Of a stretch of 64,000 nucleotides of DNA, positions 18,246 to 27,806 are shown one piece after another (the first letter of the stretch is position 1; each line of letters opens with the position of its first letter). The DNA comes from Sporosarcina ureae (GTDB lineage: Bacteria; Bacillota; Bacilli; Bacillales_A; Planococcaceae): NCBI RefSeq assembly GCF_002109325.1, contig NZ_CP015348.1:1367001-1431000 (forward strand), read 5' to 3'. The notes beneath the pieces were generated by a model. The model was given only the letters and a program-made list of their open reading frames with translations, made no database searches and was not told the origin of the DNA. The position numbers and the translations under genes are program-made.

Positions 18246-18495
18246 CATTTACATCCGACCACTTTTGTTATCATGACTGGCTCCCACCATTATCCATGTT
18301 TACTATACCCTTTTCTCCACCTAAACTATTCCGCTAATTATAATTTTTCTGCACCTACTCTCCTTTCTAAAACTTTCCTACGATAACATTTATATAAATA
18401 ATAGTCTAAATAACTATTAGTAGACTACAAGCACAATAGCGGTTATAGTTAAAAGTATCTACAATCAATTAAATTATTAGGAGGCGTGATAGATT

Positions 18496-20181
18496 ATGTT
18501 TACGTTTAAAAGCATTCGCGGAAAACTATTGACCGGTTTTTCCATAGTAGTAGTACTAATTATATTACTCGGCTTATTTATTTTCTCTACACTTCGTGCG
18601 AATAACGAAGCAACGAGAAATATTCTGGAGAAAGAATTGCCATTATTGATTGCAGATGAGCAGCTATCGCTTGATATGGCAAATCGGATTTCTAGTTCGA
18701 GAGGATTTATTCTGACAGGGGAAGCGAGTTATAAAGATTTATTTGATACATACACAGAAGATAGTGAAAAGCATCAAGCCACTATTAAAAAAATAGGAAC
18801 TTCCGATGAAACAATGGATTTAATGCGAAGAACTGTTGAATGGCGTGAGTACGTCTTAGAGAATGTATTCGCTGAACATGCACGCGGTAACAAAGAGCTA
18901 GCAGAACGTAATCTATTGGCAGTTAATGATGACGCACGCGAATTAATGACATCGTATGAAGAAGCTGCACAAAATCGAGAAATGATTATTATTGATATTG
19001 AAAAGAATTTACTTTCTAGTGGAAACAACACATTGGTTTTAGTTACTACTATCGTTTTACTAGTCATTCTTTTAAGCATGGCGGTTGCTTTATTCACCGC
19101 AAACTCAATATCTAAACCGCTTCACACGGTAATGGAGCGCATGAGATTAATTGCAATGGGAGATTTAAGTAGTCCTCCTTTAGAGACGAAGTTACAGGAT
19201 GAAATTGGACAACTAATCAAATCTACAAATGAAATGAGTAGCAACACACATAATCTGTTGGACGAAATTCACATCGTGGCTCAAACAGTTTCTTCTCAAA
19301 GTGAAGAATTGACACAGTCTGCAGGTGAAATTAAAGCAGGTACGGCACAAATCGCTACAACTATGGAAGATCTGGCATACGGCACAGAATCGCAAGCTAC
19401 CAATGCAAGTAGCTTATCAACCTCAATGGAAAACTTTGTTGCAAGAATAATGGATGCCAATGAAAACGGTACGTATATTCACCAGTCATCAAATGAAGTA
19501 CTTTCGATGACAAATACCGGAAGCGAAGCGATGAATACATCTTCTAAGCAGATGAAAGTTATCGATCAGATTGTTCATGATGCAGTTGTAAACGTAGAAG
19601 GATTGGACAAGCATACTCAGAATATTTCCCAACTCGTAGCTGTGATCCAAAGTATTGCAGCGCAAACTAACTTATTAGCATTGAATGCAGCAATCGAAGC
19701 TGCACGTGCTGGTGAACATGGTAAAGGGTTTGCAGTAGTAGCGGATGAAGTACGAACTCTTGCAGAACAGTCCTCTGAATCTGTTACGAACATCACTGAA
19801 ATCGTCAATAAAATTCAAAGCGAATCCAGTTCAGTAACAAATTCTTTACGTGAAGGTTATAAAGAAGTAGAAGAAGGCACAAATCAAATTGAACGTACGG
19901 GCGAAACATTCCACAAGATTAGTGCTTCTGTAACTGAAATGGTCACACGTATCCAGACTATTTCTAATGACTTGCAAAATATTTCTGAAACAAGTCAGGA
20001 AATGAGCGGTTCGATCGAAGAGATTGCTGCCATTACTGAGGAATCTGCTGCGGGAGTTGAACAAACAGCAGCGTCTTCCCAACAAGCAAGCAGCGCTATG
20101 GAGGAAATAGCAAGTAATTCTAATGAATTGGCTCAATTGGCTGAAGAACTTAATAATCTTGTCCGCAAGTTTACCTTATAA
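18496..20181 (+). CDS. Methyl-accepting chemotaxis protein
   Basis: Chemoreceptor of 561 aa. Helix 1 at about 13-32, an extracellular helical sensor of about 145 residues (CHASE3/4HB-like, [14 protein letters not shown]), helix 2 at about 178-200, HAMP ([18 protein letters not shown]), and a signalling domain with the hairpin tip around residues 386-420 ([20 protein letters not shown], then [18 protein letters not shown]). No C-terminal CheR/B tether pentapeptide. AGGAGGCG precedes the ATG. Stands alone with its own terminator; ligand unknown. Confidence 0.94.
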   Translation: MFTFKSIRGKLLTGFSIVVVLIILLGLFIFSTLRANNEATRNILEKELPLLIADEQLSLDMANRISSSRGFILTGEASYKDLFDTYTEDSEKHQATIKKIGTSDETMDLMRRTVEWREYVLENVFAEHARGNKELAERNLLAVNDDARELMTSYEEAAQNREMIIIDIEKNLLSSGNNTLVLVTTIVLLVILLSMAVALFTANSISKPLHTVMERMRLIAMGDLSSPPLETKLQDEIGQLIKSTNEMSSNTHNLLDEIHIVAQTVSSQSEELTQSAGEIKAGTAQIATTMEDLAYGTESQATNASSLSTSMENFVARIMDANENGTYIHQSSNEVLSMTNTGSEAMNTSSKQMKVIDQIVHDAVVNVEGLDKHTQNISQLVAVIQSIAAQTNLLALNAAIEAARAGEHGKGFAVVADEVRTLAEQSSESVTNITEIVNKIQSESSSVTNSLREGYKEVEEGTNQIERTGETFHKISASVTEMVTRIQTISNDLQNISETSQEMSGSIEEIAAITEESAAGVEQTAASSQQASSAMEEIASNSNELAQLAEELNNLVRKFTL

Positions 20182-20182
20182 C

Positions 20183-20220
20183 AAGAAAAAGCGTCTGCTA
20201 TTGTGCAGATGCTTTTTCTT
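20183..20220 (+). terminator. Terminator after chemoreceptor gene
   Basis: AAGAAAAAGC pairs with GCTTTTTCTT, with inner TCTGC/GCAGA; U-rich right arm. Confidence 0.8.
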
Positions 20221-20306
20221 CATGTATTTTATTTCAGATAGTTTGCTTTCCATGAGATGCATATTAATCAATTAAACCACGAAAAGTCTGTCTATTACTT
20301 TTACTT

Positions 20307-21773
20307 TTACTTTACTTCTATTTGTCCCATCATTCCATTGTCTTCATGTTCTAAAATATGACAATGGAACATATAGACACCTTTATGTTTGAATTGTATA
20401 GCGATTTTCACTTTTTCTCCCGGATGAACCGAAATAGTGTCTTTCCAACCTCTTTCGTTTTCGTTAGGTTCCACACCATCTCTTGAGAGTATTTTAAATT
20501 GTGTACCGTGAATATGGAATGGATGAATTATTCCACCCATCATATCTTTCTTATTGTAGATTTCCCACACCTCAGTGACACCTTGCTCTTGTGTGAAATC
20601 AATTCTTTGGGGATCGAACTTCTTTCCGTTGATTGTTACATGATCCATCATGCCAAACAGTTCAATATTTTTTGTGACCGGCATAGCTTTTTCTTCATCT
20701 GTCACAGAAAACTCATTCAACTGTTTCACTGCTTGTGTACTTGCTACTTCTTGATCTGATACTTCAAACGGTAGAAGGATAGATCCATCTTCATTCATTA
20801 ATGATAAATCCTTTAGCGAATTCAGCTGTGAAAAGTCAATAATAATTTCTGCCCGTTCTGATGGTGTCAAGGTAACTTCGTTCAATGTGACGGGTTCATT
20901 CAAAATGCCGCCATCTGTCGCGATTTGAACAAACGATTCACCCGTATTTAGCTTGAATGTGAAGTTCCTCGCATTCGATCCGTTCAGCAAGCGAAGACGC
21001 ACTTGTTCTTTCCCTACTTTTAATACGGGATTTACTGTGCCGTTAACTAATAATGTATCACCTATCGTCCCATCTTCATTCATCACTGCTTTATAATTTA
21101 ATTGATGGTGATCATCGAAAATCCGGTCTTGGAAAACTAAAGGTATGTCATTCTCTCCATATTGTTTAGGAATTTCTAATTTGGCCGAATTAGGATCTTC
21201 AATATAAATCAGTCCTGCTAAGCCTTTATATACTTGTTCAGATGTCTTGCCCTCTGGGTGGGGATGAAACCATAAAGTAGCCGCCTCTTGTGTGACTTCA
21301 AATTCTATTGTCTCTTCTTCACCTGGACTGAGTGTTTTATGTGGTCCGCCATCTGCTTCGCCAGACACTTCTAAACCATGCCAATGAAATGTTGTTTCTT
21401 CATCTAATTCATTTATCGTATTTATTTTTACAGTTTCACCCTTTCTAAATTGTAGAACGGGTCCTAATAAATCTCCGTTATATCCAAAAGTTTCTGTAGT
21501 CACATTATCAAATATGTTCACGCTTCCCTTTTGCGCCTTAACAGTATATTCGGTGCCTACTGTCGTTTCACTAGTTAATAAGGGTGGGATGTTTATTTCA
21601 TTCTCACCAGTCGAATCTTTTAATCTCACTACATTATTATGGCTCATATGTCCGTTACCCATTGTCGAACTATCCATCATAGAATGCTGTTCATTCGATT
21701 GCGCATCACTACTGCATCCACTGATCAATAATGCACACAATGAGAATATAACAACTTGCGTTTTTCTACTCAT
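20307..21773 (-). CDS. Multicopper oxidase lipoprotein
   Basis: Laccase/CueO-like multicopper oxidase, 488 aa, anchored outside the membrane: signal peptide with lipobox LISGC (Cys20). A Met/His-rich stretch follows (HSMMDSSTMGNGHMSHNN), likely copper-binding. All four copper motifs are present: HWHGLE, WFHPHPEG, HPFHIHG near residue 420, and C-terminal HCHILEHEDNGMM with the type 1 Cys, His and axial Met. Probably oxidises Cu(I), Mn or phenols for copper tolerance. No copper-efflux gene is adjacent. Confidence 0.92.
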   Translation of the reverse strand: MSRKTQVVIFSLCALLISGCSSDAQSNEQHSMMDSSTMGNGHMSHNNVVRLKDSTGENEINIPPLLTSETTVGTEYTVKAQKGSVNIFDNVTTETFGYNGDLLGPVLQFRKGETVKINTINELDEETTFHWHGLEVSGEADGGPHKTLSPGEEETIEFEVTQEAATLWFHPHPEGKTSEQVYKGLAGLIYIEDPNSAKLEIPKQYGENDIPLVFQDRIFDDHHQLNYKAVMNEDGTIGDTLLVNGTVNPVLKVGKEQVRLRLLNGSNARNFTFKLNTGESFVQIATDGGILNEPVTLNEVTLTPSERAEIIIDFSQLNSLKDLSLMNEDGSILLPFEVSDQEVASTQAVKQLNEFSVTDEEKAMPVTKNIELFGMMDHVTINGKKFDPQRIDFTQEQGVTEVWEIYNKKDMMGGIIHPFHIHGTQFKILSRDGVEPNENERGWKDTISVHPGEKVKIAIQFKHKGVYMFHCHILEHEDNGMMGQIEVK

Positions 21774-21886
21774 TTAAATATCCCCTTTATCTATTGTCAT
21801 CAAGGGTAGTATAGCTGATACATGTGGAAAAACTATGCACATTTCATACATATGGTCGTGAAAATGAAACTTTCTCAATACAAAAA

Positions 21887-21921
21887 GGATACCCGGGTAT
21901 ATTACTATCCTGGTATCCCTC
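21887..21921 (-). terminator. Terminator after exonuclease gene
   Basis: GGATACC pairs with GGTATCC with further partial pairing inside; on the minus strand it is followed by TTTTTG. Confidence 0.65.
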
Positions 21922-21930
21922 ACTTTGTAA

Positions 21931-22503
21931 TTAAAATCTAGATCTAGATGGTTTTTTCATCGGTGCTTTATTCATTAGGTAGGATATAAAGGTATCATCC
22001 TCAAGGTTCGGATTCGACGAGTTCAGTAGCAATGCTAAGTTTTTCGCATCATCAAGTGCCCTGTGTGCGTTCTGTACTTGAATCCGATGCGCTCTCAGTA
22101 ATTGTTGAAGCTTACCATTCTCAAAGCCATAGTTTTTCCATTTAATTTGTCTAACAGAACAATACCAGTCCATGTCAAGAGTTTCCGGTAATAGTCTACT
22201 GACAAAGCCCCTGTCAAATGAAGCATTATGCGCCACAATGCCATCTGCCCGATCGAGTATCGATAGAATTCTGTCCATGTCGAGCGACTTCCCTCTTACC
22301 ATCTGATCAGTGATGCCCGTTAGGTTTGTAATCATTGGCGTTATAGAGTAGAACGGCTCTTGAAACTCACAATATTCATCTGCTACCCGAACAATCCGGT
22401 TATTATCGTATTCGCCAAGCATAACACCGAGTTCAATTACATCGCTTGCCTCTGCTCTCATACCTGTAGTTTCTACGTCAATGAACGCTATATGTTTCGT
22501 CAT
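21931..22503 (-). CDS. DEDDh 3'-5' exonuclease (DnaQ/RNase T-like)
   Basis: Stand-alone exonuclease of 190 aa. ExoI motif FIDVETTG (Asp9, Glu11), ExoII IVAHNASFDRGF, ExoIII HRALDDA: all acidic residues and the His are present, so it should degrade DNA or RNA from 3' ends. It lacks a polymerase or BRCT domain. The ATG is preceded by AAAGGAG on the minus strand. Not linked to other repair genes. Confidence 0.88.
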   Translation of the reverse strand: MTKHIAFIDVETTGMRAEASDVIELGVMLGEYDNNRIVRVADEYCEFQEPFYSITPMITNLTGITDQMVRGKSLDMDRILSILDRADGIVAHNASFDRGFVSRLLPETLDMDWYCSVRQIKWKNYGFENGKLQQLLRAHRIQVQNAHRALDDAKNLALLLNSSNPNLEDDTFISYLMNKAPMKKPSRSRF

Positions 22504-22648
22504 GTAAAAACTCCTTTAAATCTATTTAAATTCGTATATGGCATGCAATTAGGATCAATTTGTATCCTATTAGTATAACAGGATTTCAACACACTGTAAC
22601 GAAATTAACCTACTTCGGGATTCGCACTTCATCCAACTTTTGAAGTGG

Positions 22649-22677
22649 TTGCCAGACAAATTGATGTGCTGTATACT
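22649..22677 (+). promoter_or_regulatory. Sigma-A promoter of the TPP riboswitch / ykoEDC
   Basis: TTGCCA at 22649, a 17-base spacer and TATACT at 22672-22677, placing transcription start just before the riboswitch. Confidence 0.7.
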
Positions 22678-22694
22678 AGGATTGCTTACATAAA

Positions 22695-22795
22695 TGTCCG
22701 TACGGGTGCTTGAGTGAATCAGGCTGAGATAGCAGAGGAATCCACTGCTGACCGTTAATCTGATCTGGGTAATGCCAGCGTAGAGAGCGTAATCG
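22695..22795 (+). ncRNA. TPP (thiamine pyrophosphate) riboswitch
   Basis: Thi-box elements in order: ACGGGTGC at about 22702, GGCTGAGAT at 22722-22730, CTGCTGACCG, TTAATCTGATCTGGGTAATG and CCAGCGTAGAGAG. It precedes the thiamine-precursor transporter genes and is followed by an intrinsic terminator, indicating transcriptional shut-off by TPP. Confidence 0.95.
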
Positions 22796-22828
22796 ATGGA
22801 ATTATACAGGAATCTCTTTCCTTCCTCG

Positions 22829-22855
22829 GCCGTCTGCTCTTCAGACGGCTTTTTT
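22829..22855 (+). terminator. Riboswitch-controlled terminator before ykoE
   Basis: GCCGTCTG pairs with CAGACGGC, 5-base loop, then TTTTTT at 22850-22855. It lies between the aptamer and the ykoE start. Confidence 0.9.
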
Positions 22856-22885
22856 GTATAGACAAATAAGAAGGAGTGGAAGAGT

Positions 22886-23455
22886 TTGAAGAAATTAAAG
22901 TTTACCGATATTTTGATCACGATCATGATCGGGGTAGTATTTGGTGTATTGATGAAGTTTTGGGACGATTTATATACCGTCGTCAAACCGATTCTCCCCG
23001 TTGCACGTCAATTGATTTACGGCATGTGGTTCATGGTGGGACCGTTCGCCTTTTTACTATTACGTAAGCCCGGTACCGCATTGATCGCAAGCATTGCAGG
23101 CGCTTCCTTGTCTGCATTCGCAGGACATGGGATTGAAGTATTGATGTACGGGTTCATGCAAGGTCTTGCTGCAGAATTACTATTCGCCGCATTCCGATAC
23201 AAGCGCTACACGATAGTAGTCGCTGGAATGGCTGGTATTGCTTCTTGCCTCGCGAGTTTCGGACTCGATTTGGTTTACGGCTATGCAGCACTTGAAACAT
23301 GGGCACTTATAGTGAAATACGGGTTACGTGCAATTAGCGCATTCATCTTCACAGGTATTTTTGCTGTATTAATTGTTAAAGCGATTGAAGCAACCGGCGT
23401 GACATCTTTAATCCGCCCTGTTGATAAGAAAGAATATACTTTGCTCGATCAGTAA
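22886..23455 (+). CDS. ykoE: ECF transporter S component YkoE (thiamine/HMP)
   Basis: Substrate-binding membrane subunit (189 aa) of the YkoEDC energy-coupling-factor transporter, thought to import hydroxymethylpyrimidine or thiamine. Five to six helices; N-terminus LKFTDILITIMIGVVFGVL and the segment RQLIYGMWFMVGPFAFLLLRKPG are typical of YkoE. The start is TTG at 22886 with AAGGAG 9 bases upstream. First gene behind the TPP riboswitch. Confidence 0.93.
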   Translation: MKKLKFTDILITIMIGVVFGVLMKFWDDLYTVVKPILPVARQLIYGMWFMVGPFAFLLLRKPGTALIASIAGASLSAFAGHGIEVLMYGFMQGLAAELLFAAFRYKRYTIVVAGMAGIASCLASFGLDLVYGYAALETWALIVKYGLRAISAFIFTGIFAVLIVKAIEATGVTSLIRPVDKKEYTLLDQ

Positions 23456-23476
23456 ACGCGGAGGAATGATTCAACT

Positions 23477-24943
23477 ATGCCTAACATCAGTGTTACCGAT
23501 TTACGACTGAAGTTTCCCGGAGAGAATTCACTGGTTTTTAAAGATCTTTCTTTTTCCGTTCAGCCTGGTGAAAAAGTGCTCATGCTTGGACCAAGCGGCT
23601 GTGGTAAATCTACTTTACTGCAAGTACTGAGCGGAATTATCCCGCATTCCATCGAATTACCAATGAAAACAAAAGACATCCAACTGCCTGACTCATGGGG
23701 ATTTGTTTTTCAAGATCCTGAAACGCAGTTTTGCATGACCTATGTCGATGAAGAACTTGCATTTGTTTTGGAAAACCTTCAAGTACCGCGTGAAGAGATG
23801 GCCCCTCTTATAGTGGAAGTGTTGAAACGCGTGGACTTGAATTTAGAAAACGTTCATACACCCATCAATGAAATGTCTCAAGGCATGAAACAACGACTAG
23901 CTTTGGCTACAGTGTTATTACTTGAACCCGACGTATTATTTCTGGACGAACCTTCTGCTTTACTTGATCCAGAAGGCACGCAGCAAATTTGGTCTGCTAT
24001 CAAAGCAGCAGCTACAAATAAAACCGTACTCATTGTCGAGCATAAAATTGATTTGATTGCCGATTGGGTCGATCGCGTGGTGCTATTTAATGATCAAGGA
24101 GTCATTATAGCAGATGGACCTCCAGACACGATCTTTACAAACAACCAAGAAGAACTGAAGCGCTATGGCATTTGGTATCCGGGGGTTTGGGAAGAATATA
24201 AAACGTCCGAAGCATTTCAATCGATGATGAAAAACCGTCAAGCAGTTGCATCTCAAGAGAAAATTCAGATTCAAGACTTTCACGGCTATCGCGGTCAAGC
24301 GGAGAAGATTTCTGTCAAACAGGCGACCGTACAGGCTGGTGACTGGATTTCGATTGTTGGAGAAAATGGCTCTGGTAAAAGCACATTGCTTCTATCTCTC
24401 ATGCAACTACTTCGCACTGACGGTGTCTATGAAGTTAACGGTGTACCGATTGTGTGGAAAAAGAAGAAGCGACAACTTCCTAAAGGTCTGTCGCTCGTTT
24501 TCCAAAATCCTGAACTGCAATTCGTGACCAATTCTATTATGGAAGAGTTGACCGTTTCGTTGCACAGTATGCCAAAAACAGAGGCAGATCGTTATGCTAA
24601 AGAAATGATACAATTATTCAACTTGCCTGATTCTGTTTCACGCCATCCCTATCAACTATCTACGGGTCAAAAGCGGCGTTTAAGTGTAGCGACTGCTCTT
24701 ACTCCAGATACAAATATATTGCTACTTGATGAACCTACTTTCGGGCAAGATGCGCGAAATACTTTTGCCATTCTTGAGAAAATAGAGCAATTGCGCACCG
24801 AAGGAATGACGATTCTAATGGTGACGCATGATGAGGAAATCGTAGAAAATTTCGCTACTGCAGTCTGGACAGTAGTTGATGGCGTATTACAAACAACTAC
24901 GTTTTCTGGAGGTGCGCCACATGCTGAATTGGTTCACACCTGA
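23477..24943 (+). CDS. ykoD: ECF transporter duplicated ATPase YkoD
   Basis: One-chain double ATPase of 488 aa. First half: Walker A GPSGCGKS, signature region NEMSQGMKQR, Walker B VLFLDEP; second half (from about 270): GENGSGKS, QLSTGQKRR, ILLLDEP. It powers the YkoE/YkoC transporter at the inner face of the membrane. GGAGGAATG precedes the ATG, 21 bases after ykoE. Confidence 0.93.
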   Translation: MPNISVTDLRLKFPGENSLVFKDLSFSVQPGEKVLMLGPSGCGKSTLLQVLSGIIPHSIELPMKTKDIQLPDSWGFVFQDPETQFCMTYVDEELAFVLENLQVPREEMAPLIVEVLKRVDLNLENVHTPINEMSQGMKQRLALATVLLLEPDVLFLDEPSALLDPEGTQQIWSAIKAAATNKTVLIVEHKIDLIADWVDRVVLFNDQGVIIADGPPDTIFTNNQEELKRYGIWYPGVWEEYKTSEAFQSMMKNRQAVASQEKIQIQDFHGYRGQAEKISVKQATVQAGDWISIVGENGSGKSTLLLSLMQLLRTDGVYEVNGVPIVWKKKKRQLPKGLSLVFQNPELQFVTNSIMEELTVSLHSMPKTEADRYAKEMIQLFNLPDSVSRHPYQLSTGQKRRLSVATALTPDTNILLLDEPTFGQDARNTFAILEKIEQLRTEGMTILMVTHDEEIVENFATAVWTVVDGVLQTTTFSGGAPHAELVHT

Positions 24944-25706
24944 ACGGCAAACTTGGTTGTTTCGCGTTAACCCTGCGCTAAAATTCGTAGTGTTTTTCAC
25001 ATTCATGATCATCACACTTATAAATCAAAACTTACAGTTCGCCCTTTGGCAAACAATATTGTATGGGCTGTTGTTTTATGTATTCAGTGGCTATTCACTA
25101 AAGAAATTAGCAGTGCTGTCAATTCCTTTAGTCATATCATTTCTATCTACTGGATTGACGATGTTGCTGTTCGGCAAGGGGGAGTCCGTTCTTTGGCAGT
25201 TTGGAATTTTCAAGATATCTGAGGAGAGTATCCAACATGCGCTTTTGCTCGGAAGTAAATCCCTATCATTCGGTCTCGTCGGCTTTACGTTTATCTTGAC
25301 GATCCAACCTATATTATTCTTCTATGCAATGATGCAACAGTTTCGCATGCCATCCAAATACGCGTACAGCTTTATTGCGGCATTTCGTTTAATACCGGCT
25401 GTTACTGAAGAACTGCAAATACGCCGAAACGCGTTAAAGGTGCGCAACGTCCAATTTTCAAGGGGAAGTAAAGGGCTATATGAGCGATTGCAAAGTTACA
25501 CTGTCCCCTTGTTTGCACAAAGCATTCGCCGTGCACAACGGATTGCTGTGGCAATGGAAGCAAAGCAGTATCAAATGGGAGCCGCCAGGACATATTTTTA
25601 TCCTACTCGGTATACGCATATGGATGTGGTGTTTGTAGCTGTAATGATTCTTGGCTTTGCTGTCACTCTATTTTTATCGAGCAGTGGGTTGTTAACGCCT
25701 AGATGA
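24921..25706 (+). CDS. ykoC: ECF transporter T component YkoC
   Basis: Transmembrane coupling subunit of 261 aa with five to six helices and the T-component motifs near the C-terminal half (RRNALKVRNVQ and ARG-type RRAQRIAVAMEAKQY). ATG at 24921 is chosen from GGAGGTG 7 bases upstream; it overlaps ykoD by 23 bases, implying coupling. Last gene of the riboswitch operon. Confidence 0.92.
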   Translation: MLNWFTPERQTWLFRVNPALKFVVFFTFMIITLINQNLQFALWQTILYGLLFYVFSGYSLKKLAVLSIPLVISFLSTGLTMLLFGKGESVLWQFGIFKISEESIQHALLLGSKSLSFGLVGFTFILTIQPILFFYAMMQQFRMPSKYAYSFIAAFRLIPAVTEELQIRRNALKVRNVQFSRGSKGLYERLQSYTVPLFAQSIRRAQRIAVAMEAKQYQMGAARTYFYPTRYTHMDVVFVAVMILGFAVTLFLSSSGLLTPR

Positions 25707-25819
25707 CATCTATTGATGATGAGTTATTATAGTAAAAGGAACATGATTACTCGATCAATGGTAAGAAAAATCATCAACTTCCTACAGAAAAGCGCAGATC
25801 TGAGAACGCGAAGAGTACT

Positions 25820-25863
25820 AAAAAACTGCTACAGCGTAAAGATTTGCTGTAGCAGTTTTTTAT
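25820..25863. terminator. Bidirectional terminator (ykoC / universal stress gene)
   Basis: A perfect 15-bp stem (25821-25835 with 25846-25860), loop 10, T runs on both strands. Confidence 0.88.
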
Positions 25864-25868
25864 ATAAT

Positions 25869-26279
25869 TTATTTAATTATCGTGACTGAGCTATTCACAT
25901 GCTTAATTACCTTTTGACTAGTACTGCCCATAACTAATTTCTGCAGTGTATTCAAACCACGACTACTGAGTATGAGATGATCAATTTCATTTGTATTTAC
26001 ATATTTAATGATTTGCTGTTGCGGATTTCCTTTTAACATCGTCACTTCGGCATCTATTCCTTTATCCTTTACTAACTTCAATGCAGATTGTATCTTCTTC
26101 TTTTGATACATAGCAAGACTGTTAGGACTCTGTTTTAATAACCGTTCATCTTCTTTGTTATAATCAATAACATGGATCAACTCAAGTTTCGCTTCAGAAA
26201 ATTGTTGCATTAACATCAACGCATAATCCGTTGCACGCAATGCATTTTCTGAGCCGTCTACCGCCACAGCAATCTTCAT
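25869..26279 (-). CDS. Universal stress protein (UspA family)
   Basis: UspA-like protein, 136 aa, ATP-type motif SSRGLNTLQKLVMGS; the first Gly of G-x2-G reads Ser, a small deviation. MKIAVAVDGSENA at the N-terminus. ATG at 26279 with GGGAGG 7-8 bases upstream; the longer frame to 26366 is not needed. Paralogue of the 15743 and 26553 genes; the two here are neighbours in the same direction. Confidence 0.88.
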   Translation of the reverse strand: MKIAVAVDGSENALRATDYALMLMQQFSEAKLELIHVIDYNKEDERLLKQSPNSLAMYQKKKIQSALKLVKDKGIDAEVTMLKGNPQQQIIKYVNTNEIDHLILSSRGLNTLQKLVMGSTSQKVIKHVNSSVTIIK

Positions 26280-26371
26280 GATAAAACCTCCCAAAACTAC
26301 TTTTCTAAATTCTTCAATTGAGATTTTCTTTTGACTTCTTTCACCAGCATAAGACTCCATTGCCATGTTAT

Positions 26372-26412
26372 ATACCCATTTTACTGACGATGTAGTCCAG
26401 TAAAATGGGTAT
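26372..26412. repeat. Perfect 15-bp inverted repeat without T tract
   Basis: 26372-26386 is the exact complement of 26398-26412 (ATACCCATTTTACTG), loop of 11. It lies about 90 bases upstream of the universal stress gene at 26279. No T run follows on either strand, so it is more likely an operator or leader hairpin than a terminator. Confidence 0.6.
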
Positions 26413-26552
26413 CTATACTCAACAATTCAAAACCCATTCTACCAATTACATAATAAAAAGCCAACTATCTGCTACTAATACAATACAAAATTGTAAATGA
26501 AGTGAAAAAAGCCATATGAATCCAGTAATCCAGACCTTTATGGCGACTCCAT

Positions 26553-26966
26553 TTATTTTACGATCGTCACTGGACAATTCGCCTGTTCCATTACACTGCG
26601 GCTCACACTGCCTAATGCCATTTCCTGCATTAAATTCATTCCACGGCTACCAAGCACTAATTGTTCAACTTCTTCTGTTTGTAAATGTTTAATGATTTCC
26701 ACATCTGGCTTTCCCCGTAAAAGCTTGACAGTCGTTTTTACTCCGGCCTCTTCTGCCATTTCCACTACAGGTCTAACTAGTCGATCTTGGTATAGGGATA
26801 AACTTTTAAGATTTTGTAGTAGAAGTTGTTCTTCTTCTACTTTGTTATAATCTGTTACGGAGATCACTTCCAGTTCTCCATCAGGCGTATTTTCTAATAG
26901 TGTTAGCGCATACTCAGCTGCACGAATCGAATGATCAGAACCATCTATAGCTACAGCAATTTTCAT
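26553..26966 (-). CDS. Universal stress protein (UspA family)
   Basis: UspA-like protein, 137 aa, with the full ATP-type motif GSRGMNLMQEMALGS and N-terminus MKIAVAIDGSDHS. AGGGAGTG lies upstream of the ATG. Same family branch as the genes at 15743 and 25869. It is separated from its neighbour by 273 bases that contain the inverted repeat. Confidence 0.88.
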   Translation of the reverse strand: MKIAVAIDGSDHSIRAAEYALTLLENTPDGELEVISVTDYNKVEEEQLLLQNLKSLSLYQDRLVRPVVEMAEEAGVKTTVKLLRGKPDVEIIKHLQTEEVEQLVLGSRGMNLMQEMALGSVSRSVMEQANCPVTIVK

Positions 26967-27130
26967 TTAACCCACTCCCTACTATTTCGTATACTTTCTA
27001 CTATTAGTATATATCAAAAGTTCCAATTATTCAGTGTTCATGTCGTTCATCTTATTTAACTACACTAGAAGGATATGCTTACCACTATCGAATTTCCCTA
27101 TACGATAATAAATTTATAAAACGCCAAAAA

Positions 27131-27160
27131 CGTTAACTCTCATTATAAGAGTTAACGTTT
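27131..27160 (-). terminator. Terminator after bioY
   Basis: AAACGTTAACTCT and its complement around a 7-base loop; on the minus strand it follows the bioY stop and ends TTTTTGG. Confidence 0.75.
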
Positions 27161-27176
27161 AGTATCTTAGATTACA

Positions 27177-27728
27177 TTACGCGAGCAACAAACGATTGGC
27201 CAATAATCGACCCCGTACTGTAATTCCAGCCCAAGCTGCAAGAAATGCTTTGATAAAGCCACCAATTAAAAATGGAACAAAACCGGCCATAACAGCAGCA
27301 GTCCATGATAGCTCAGCTATAAACTTCAACCACACTGTACCAAATGCCAATGCAACGAACATCCCAATAATATTGGCGATGACTGCGTTAGGCAGCTTAA
27401 AACTTGTACGTTCCATATAATACCCCGTAATGAAAGCTGTTGGAATAAAGCCAATGAGGAATCCGCCAGTCGGTCCAAAAATCACACCTAATCCTGAAGA
27501 CATGCCTGAGAATACCGGCATCCCTACTGCTCCCATTGCTAAATATACTAATACAGAAATCGTTCCATAACGTGAACCTAAAATCGTTGCCGCTAAACCA
27601 ACTGCAAGTGTTTGTCCTGTAATCGGAACTAATGGTAACGGAATAGTTAACTGCGCCATGATCCCGATAATGGCTGCGAATAATGCTGTTACAATCATCA
27701 TCTTCAATCTGTTTCTCGTATCTAACAT
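27177..27728 (-). CDS. bioY: Biotin transporter BioY (ECF S component)
   Basis: Biotin-specific membrane subunit, 183 aa, six helices, with family motifs IPLPLVPITGQTLAV, YLAMGAVGMPVFSG and GPTGGFLIGF. ATG at 27728 has AAGGGGA 8 bases upstream; the longer frame to 27794 would run over the promoter. No bioMN-type ATPase or T component is adjacent, so it probably uses the shared ECF module. Regulation by BirA is inferred from two operator-like sites at the promoter. Confidence 0.93.
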   Translation of the reverse strand: MLDTRNRLKMMIVTALFAAIIGIMAQLTIPLPLVPITGQTLAVGLAATILGSRYGTISVLVYLAMGAVGMPVFSGMSSGLGVIFGPTGGFLIGFIPTAFITGYYMERTSFKLPNAVIANIIGMFVALAFGTVWLKFIAELSWTAAVMAGFVPFLIGGFIKAFLAAWAGITVRGRLLANRLLLA

Positions 27729-27746
27729 ATCTGAATTCCCCTTTAT

Positions 27747-27773
27747 GTAAACACTCTTTTTTATTATGTTGAC
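27747..27773 (-). promoter_or_regulatory. BirA-like operator 1 (downstream of bioY -10)
   Basis: On the minus strand GTCAAC, 15 bases, GTTTAC: two half sites with the spacing of Gram-positive BirA boxes (GTTAAC-like arms about 15 apart). It lies directly behind the -10 box of bioY. Confidence 0.65.
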
Positions 27774-27777
27774 TCTA

Positions 27778-27806
27778 ATTTTATCGTACGTCATTCTCTA
27801 CGTCAA
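27778..27806 (-). promoter_or_regulatory. Sigma-A promoter of bioY
   Basis: Minus strand TTGACG (27806-27801), 17-base spacer, TAAAAT (27783-27778). The -35 box overlaps operator 2 and the -10 box touches operator 1. Confidence 0.75.

Noticed and set aside
27131-27160. GTTAAC-N13-GTTAAC resembling a BirA box after bioY
   Set aside because: It is the stem of the bioY terminator and sits at the wrong end of the gene.
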